Source: an uncultured Chloroflexota bacterium (GTDB lineage: Bacteria; Chloroflexota; Limnocylindria; Limnocylindrales; Limnocylindraceae). From it: 7,598 nucleotides of DNA. Made by a program: the position numbers and the translations under genes. Shown piece after piece: positions 6,023 through 7,598 of this stretch. Positions within the stretch are counted from its first letter, which is position 1; each line of letters begins with the position of its first letter. The stretch covers positions 1-7,598 of the forward strand of contig CAIZYO010000196.1 in assembly GCA_903937225.1 (NCBI GenBank), read 5' to 3'. The notes beneath the pieces are model-generated. The model made no database searches. It saw nothing but the letters and a program-made list of their open reading frames with translations, and had not been told where the DNA came from.

Positions 6023-6361
6023 ATGCAGAGCGAACCGAGCCCAAGCGCCATTCGAATCATCCGCGAAGGGCAGCGGGTAGAACTGGACTGGGCGGATGGC
6101 CACCAGAGTCAATTCGACGCGGTGGCACTCCGTTGGCTCTGCCCGTGCGCGTACTGCCGCGGTGAGGCTGGACTCCCTGGCTGGCTCGATGCCAATCCGT
6201 CACTCACGGAGCAGCAGACCACCTTCACCGGCGGTGAGCTCGTTGGAAGCTACGCGCTCTGTCTCTTCTGGGCCGACGGGCACCGAACTGGCTACTACAC
6301 GTGGTCACTGCTGCGTACCAATTGCGCGTGTGCAGCCTGTATCAGCGCTCCGCATGGCTGA
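6023..6361 (+). CDS. DUF971 (GBBH-like N-terminal domain) protein with two CxCxxC clusters
   Basis: A small 112-residue protein consisting of one DUF971 domain (PF06155, gamma-butyrobetaine hydroxylase-like N-terminal fold). Family marks are LDWADGH (21-27), LRWLCPCAYCRGE (36-48), GSYALCLFWADGHRTGYYTW (75-94) and LLRTN (96-100). The domain is known as the N-terminal part of gamma-butyrobetaine hydroxylases, where it binds zinc, and as the C-terminal part of the plastid Fe-S carrier HCF101; the stand-alone form has no settled function. Here cysteines form two matching clusters, C40-P-C42-A-Y-C45 and C101-A-C103-A-A-C106, plus C80. This suggests metal or Fe-S binding, which is inference. The ATG is supported by the -10 box 6 bases upstream. 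The end overlaps the ppk1 start by 8 bases, so the two are co-transcribed. Confidence 0.82.
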   Translation: MQSEPSPSAIRIIREGQRVELDWADGHQSQFDAVALRWLCPCAYCRGEAGLPGWLDANPSLTEQQTTFTGGELVGSYALCLFWADGHRTGYYTWSLLRTNCACAACISAPHG

Positions 6362-7598
6362 GACGCACGAGCTCAATCGCCGCCTCGTCGTCAGTCGCGA
6401 GCTCTCCGCCCTCGCCTTCAACGCCCGCGTGCTTCATGAGGCACGTGACTCGCGCACCCCGCTCTTGGATCGCTTCAAGTTCCTCGGCATCGTCTCCTCA
6501 AACATTGACGAGTTCTTTGGAGTCCGGGTCTCCGGTATTCGCGAACAGATTGACGCTGGCGTGCAGGCCGCCAGCGCAGACGGCCGCTCCCCTACCGAAC
6601 AGATGCGCGCGATTCGTGAGGCCGCAGCACTCCTAATGCTGGCGGCTCAAGGCGCATGGCGCGAACTAACGACCGAGCTTTCAAACGCTGGTCTCTCCTT
6701 GGTTGAGTGGGAAGAGATTGATCGTGCAACGCAAGAGAAACTCACAGCGCGCTTCAAGCAAGAGATCTTCCCAGTGCTCACACCACTCGCTATTGACCCT
6801 GGACACCCCTTCCCTTATGTCAGTAGCCTCAGCCTCTCGCTCGCCGTGCAGTTGCACGATCCGGAGCGAGGCGAACGCTTCTTCGCGCGCGTCAAAGTGC
6901 CCCAAATCCTGGGGAGGCTGGTGCAGATTGGTGACGGTCGCGCCATCCTCTTGGAGGACCTGATCCGTGCGCACATCGAACAGCTCTTTGTTGGGCATGA
7001 AATTGCTGGCGCATATGCCTTCCGCATCACACGAGACGCAGACATCGAGGTTGAGGAGGGCGAGGCGGATGACCTCCTTGCGGCGATTGAGGAGGAGTTG
7101 CGACAGCGCCGCTTCGGCAAGATCGTGCGCGTGGAGATTGAGGCTGCGGCTCCTGCAGAGGTTCGCCAACTACTTCTTGCAGGATTCGAACTCCAGCCAG
7201 ATGCACTCTCCGATGTTGACGGTGTGCTGGACCTCACTGTGAGCGGAGAGATCGCAGCGCTTCAGATACCGGACCTCCATAGTCCCGCCTGGCATCCCGT
7301 CACCCCGCTGAGAATCGCCGAGGCGACGCGTGCGGCAGATGGCGGCACTGACATCTTCCACGTCATTCAGCAGGGTGATCTACTGATGCACTACCCATAC
7401 GAGAGCTTTGACGCGAGTGCCGAGCGACTCTTCCAACAGGCGGCGGTCGACCCTGATGTCCTCTCCATCCGCTCCACGCTCTACAGGACGGGTGCTGTTT
7501 CAAGCATCCCCGGCCACCTGATCCAAGCGGCACGCGCAGGGAAAGAGGTGGTCGTGCTGGTGGAGTTGAAGGCGCGCTTTGATGAGGCGGCAAACATC
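6354..7598 (+). CDS. ppk1: Polyphosphate kinase PPK1 (3' end missing)
   Basis: The first 415 residues of polyphosphate kinase, which reversibly moves the terminal phosphate of ATP onto polyphosphate chains. The complete enzyme is usually about 690-720 residues. Seen: the N-terminal domain with SRELSALAFNARVLHEA (14-30), PLLDRFKFLGIVSSNIDEFF (36-55, N50 matching the ATP-contacting Asn45 of the E. coli enzyme) and VRVSG; the head domain with PLAIDPGHPFPYVSSLSLSL and FRITRDADIEVEE; then the start of the first catalytic domain with HYPYESFD, LSIRSTLYRTG (R378, matching E. coli Arg375) and ELKARFDEAANI (R408, matching Arg405). The phosphorylated histidine and its partner lie beyond the window. The Trp of the usual RELSWLxFN motif is Ala (A19). 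The ATG at 6354 lies inside the DUF971 gene (8-base overlap) with no ribosome binding site, so translation is probably coupled to it. Confidence 0.95.
   Translation, partial: MAETHELNRRLVVSRELSALAFNARVLHEARDSRTPLLDRFKFLGIVSSNIDEFFGVRVSGIREQIDAGVQAASADGRSPTEQMRAIREAAALLMLAAQGAWRELTTELSNAGLSLVEWEEIDRATQEKLTARFKQEIFPVLTPLAIDPGHPFPYVSSLSLSLAVQLHDPERGERFFARVKVPQILGRLVQIGDGRAILLEDLIRAHIEQLFVGHEIAGAYAFRITRDADIEVEEGEADDLLAAIEEELRQRRFGKIVRVEIEAAAPAEVRQLLLAGFELQPDALSDVDGVLDLTVSGEIAALQIPDLHSPAWHPVTPLRIAEATRAADGGTDIFHVIQQGDLLMHYPYESFDASAERLFQQAAVDPDVLSIRSTLYRTGAVSSIPGHLIQAARAGKEVVVLVELKARFDEAANI

Overview
The window is a compact stretch of GC-rich bacterial chromosome (roughly 60% GC by eye) with seven complete or near-complete genes and two cut by the window edges. 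There is almost no non-coding DNA: the only gaps between genes are 1, 49 and 58 bases. I see no rRNA, tRNA, CRISPR array, insertion sequence or other mobile element. The gene set (coenzyme F420 synthesis with a CofC-CofE fusion, an F420-dependent glucose-6-phosphate dehydrogenase-like enzyme, a DUF971 protein, YibE/F, PPK1) and the lack of an actinobacterial-type FbiB point to a Chloroflexota-like organism (Thermomicrobia/Limnocylindria-like). This placement is inference, not proof.

Positions 1-3758 (+) form one F420 operon: the end of a PPOX-class (Rv1155-like) F420-dependent flavin/deazaflavin oxidoreductase; an LLM-class F420-dependent dehydrogenase of the FGD family; cofD (joins the phospholactyl/phosphoenolpyruvyl group to FO); and a fused cofC-cofE (activates the phospho-acid with GTP, then adds the glutamate tail). 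The last three genes are linked by GTGA and ATGA four-base overlaps. The operon therefore combines making F420, reducing it with a sugar-phosphate donor, and probably spending F420H2 on a reductase. FO synthase (FbiC/CofG-CofH) and a dehydro-F420 reductase are not in the window and must lie elsewhere.

Positions 3808-4830 (+) hold a thioredoxin reductase with an unusual Pro/Ala/Ser/Thr-rich N-terminal extension. It meets a YibE/F-family membrane protein (4831-5964, -) stop codon to stop codon with no base between. A 58-base divergent promoter region separates yibE/F from a rightward pair: a small DUF971 protein carrying two CxCxxC clusters (6023-6361), and polyphosphate kinase ppk1 (6354 onward, cut by the window end before its catalytic histidines).

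Regulatory pattern: each of the three genes that starts a transcription unit has a TANNNT -10-like box ending 6 or 7 bases before the ATG, and none has a Shine-Dalgarno sequence. That is the layout of leaderless mRNAs. Genes inside the operons instead rely on stop/start overlaps or, once, on a clear GGGAGG site. The items most worth a second look are the CofC-CofE fusion, its altered motifs, the altered cofactor or substrate residues in both F420-dependent enzymes, the leaderless promoter set and the double CxCxxC DUF971 protein.
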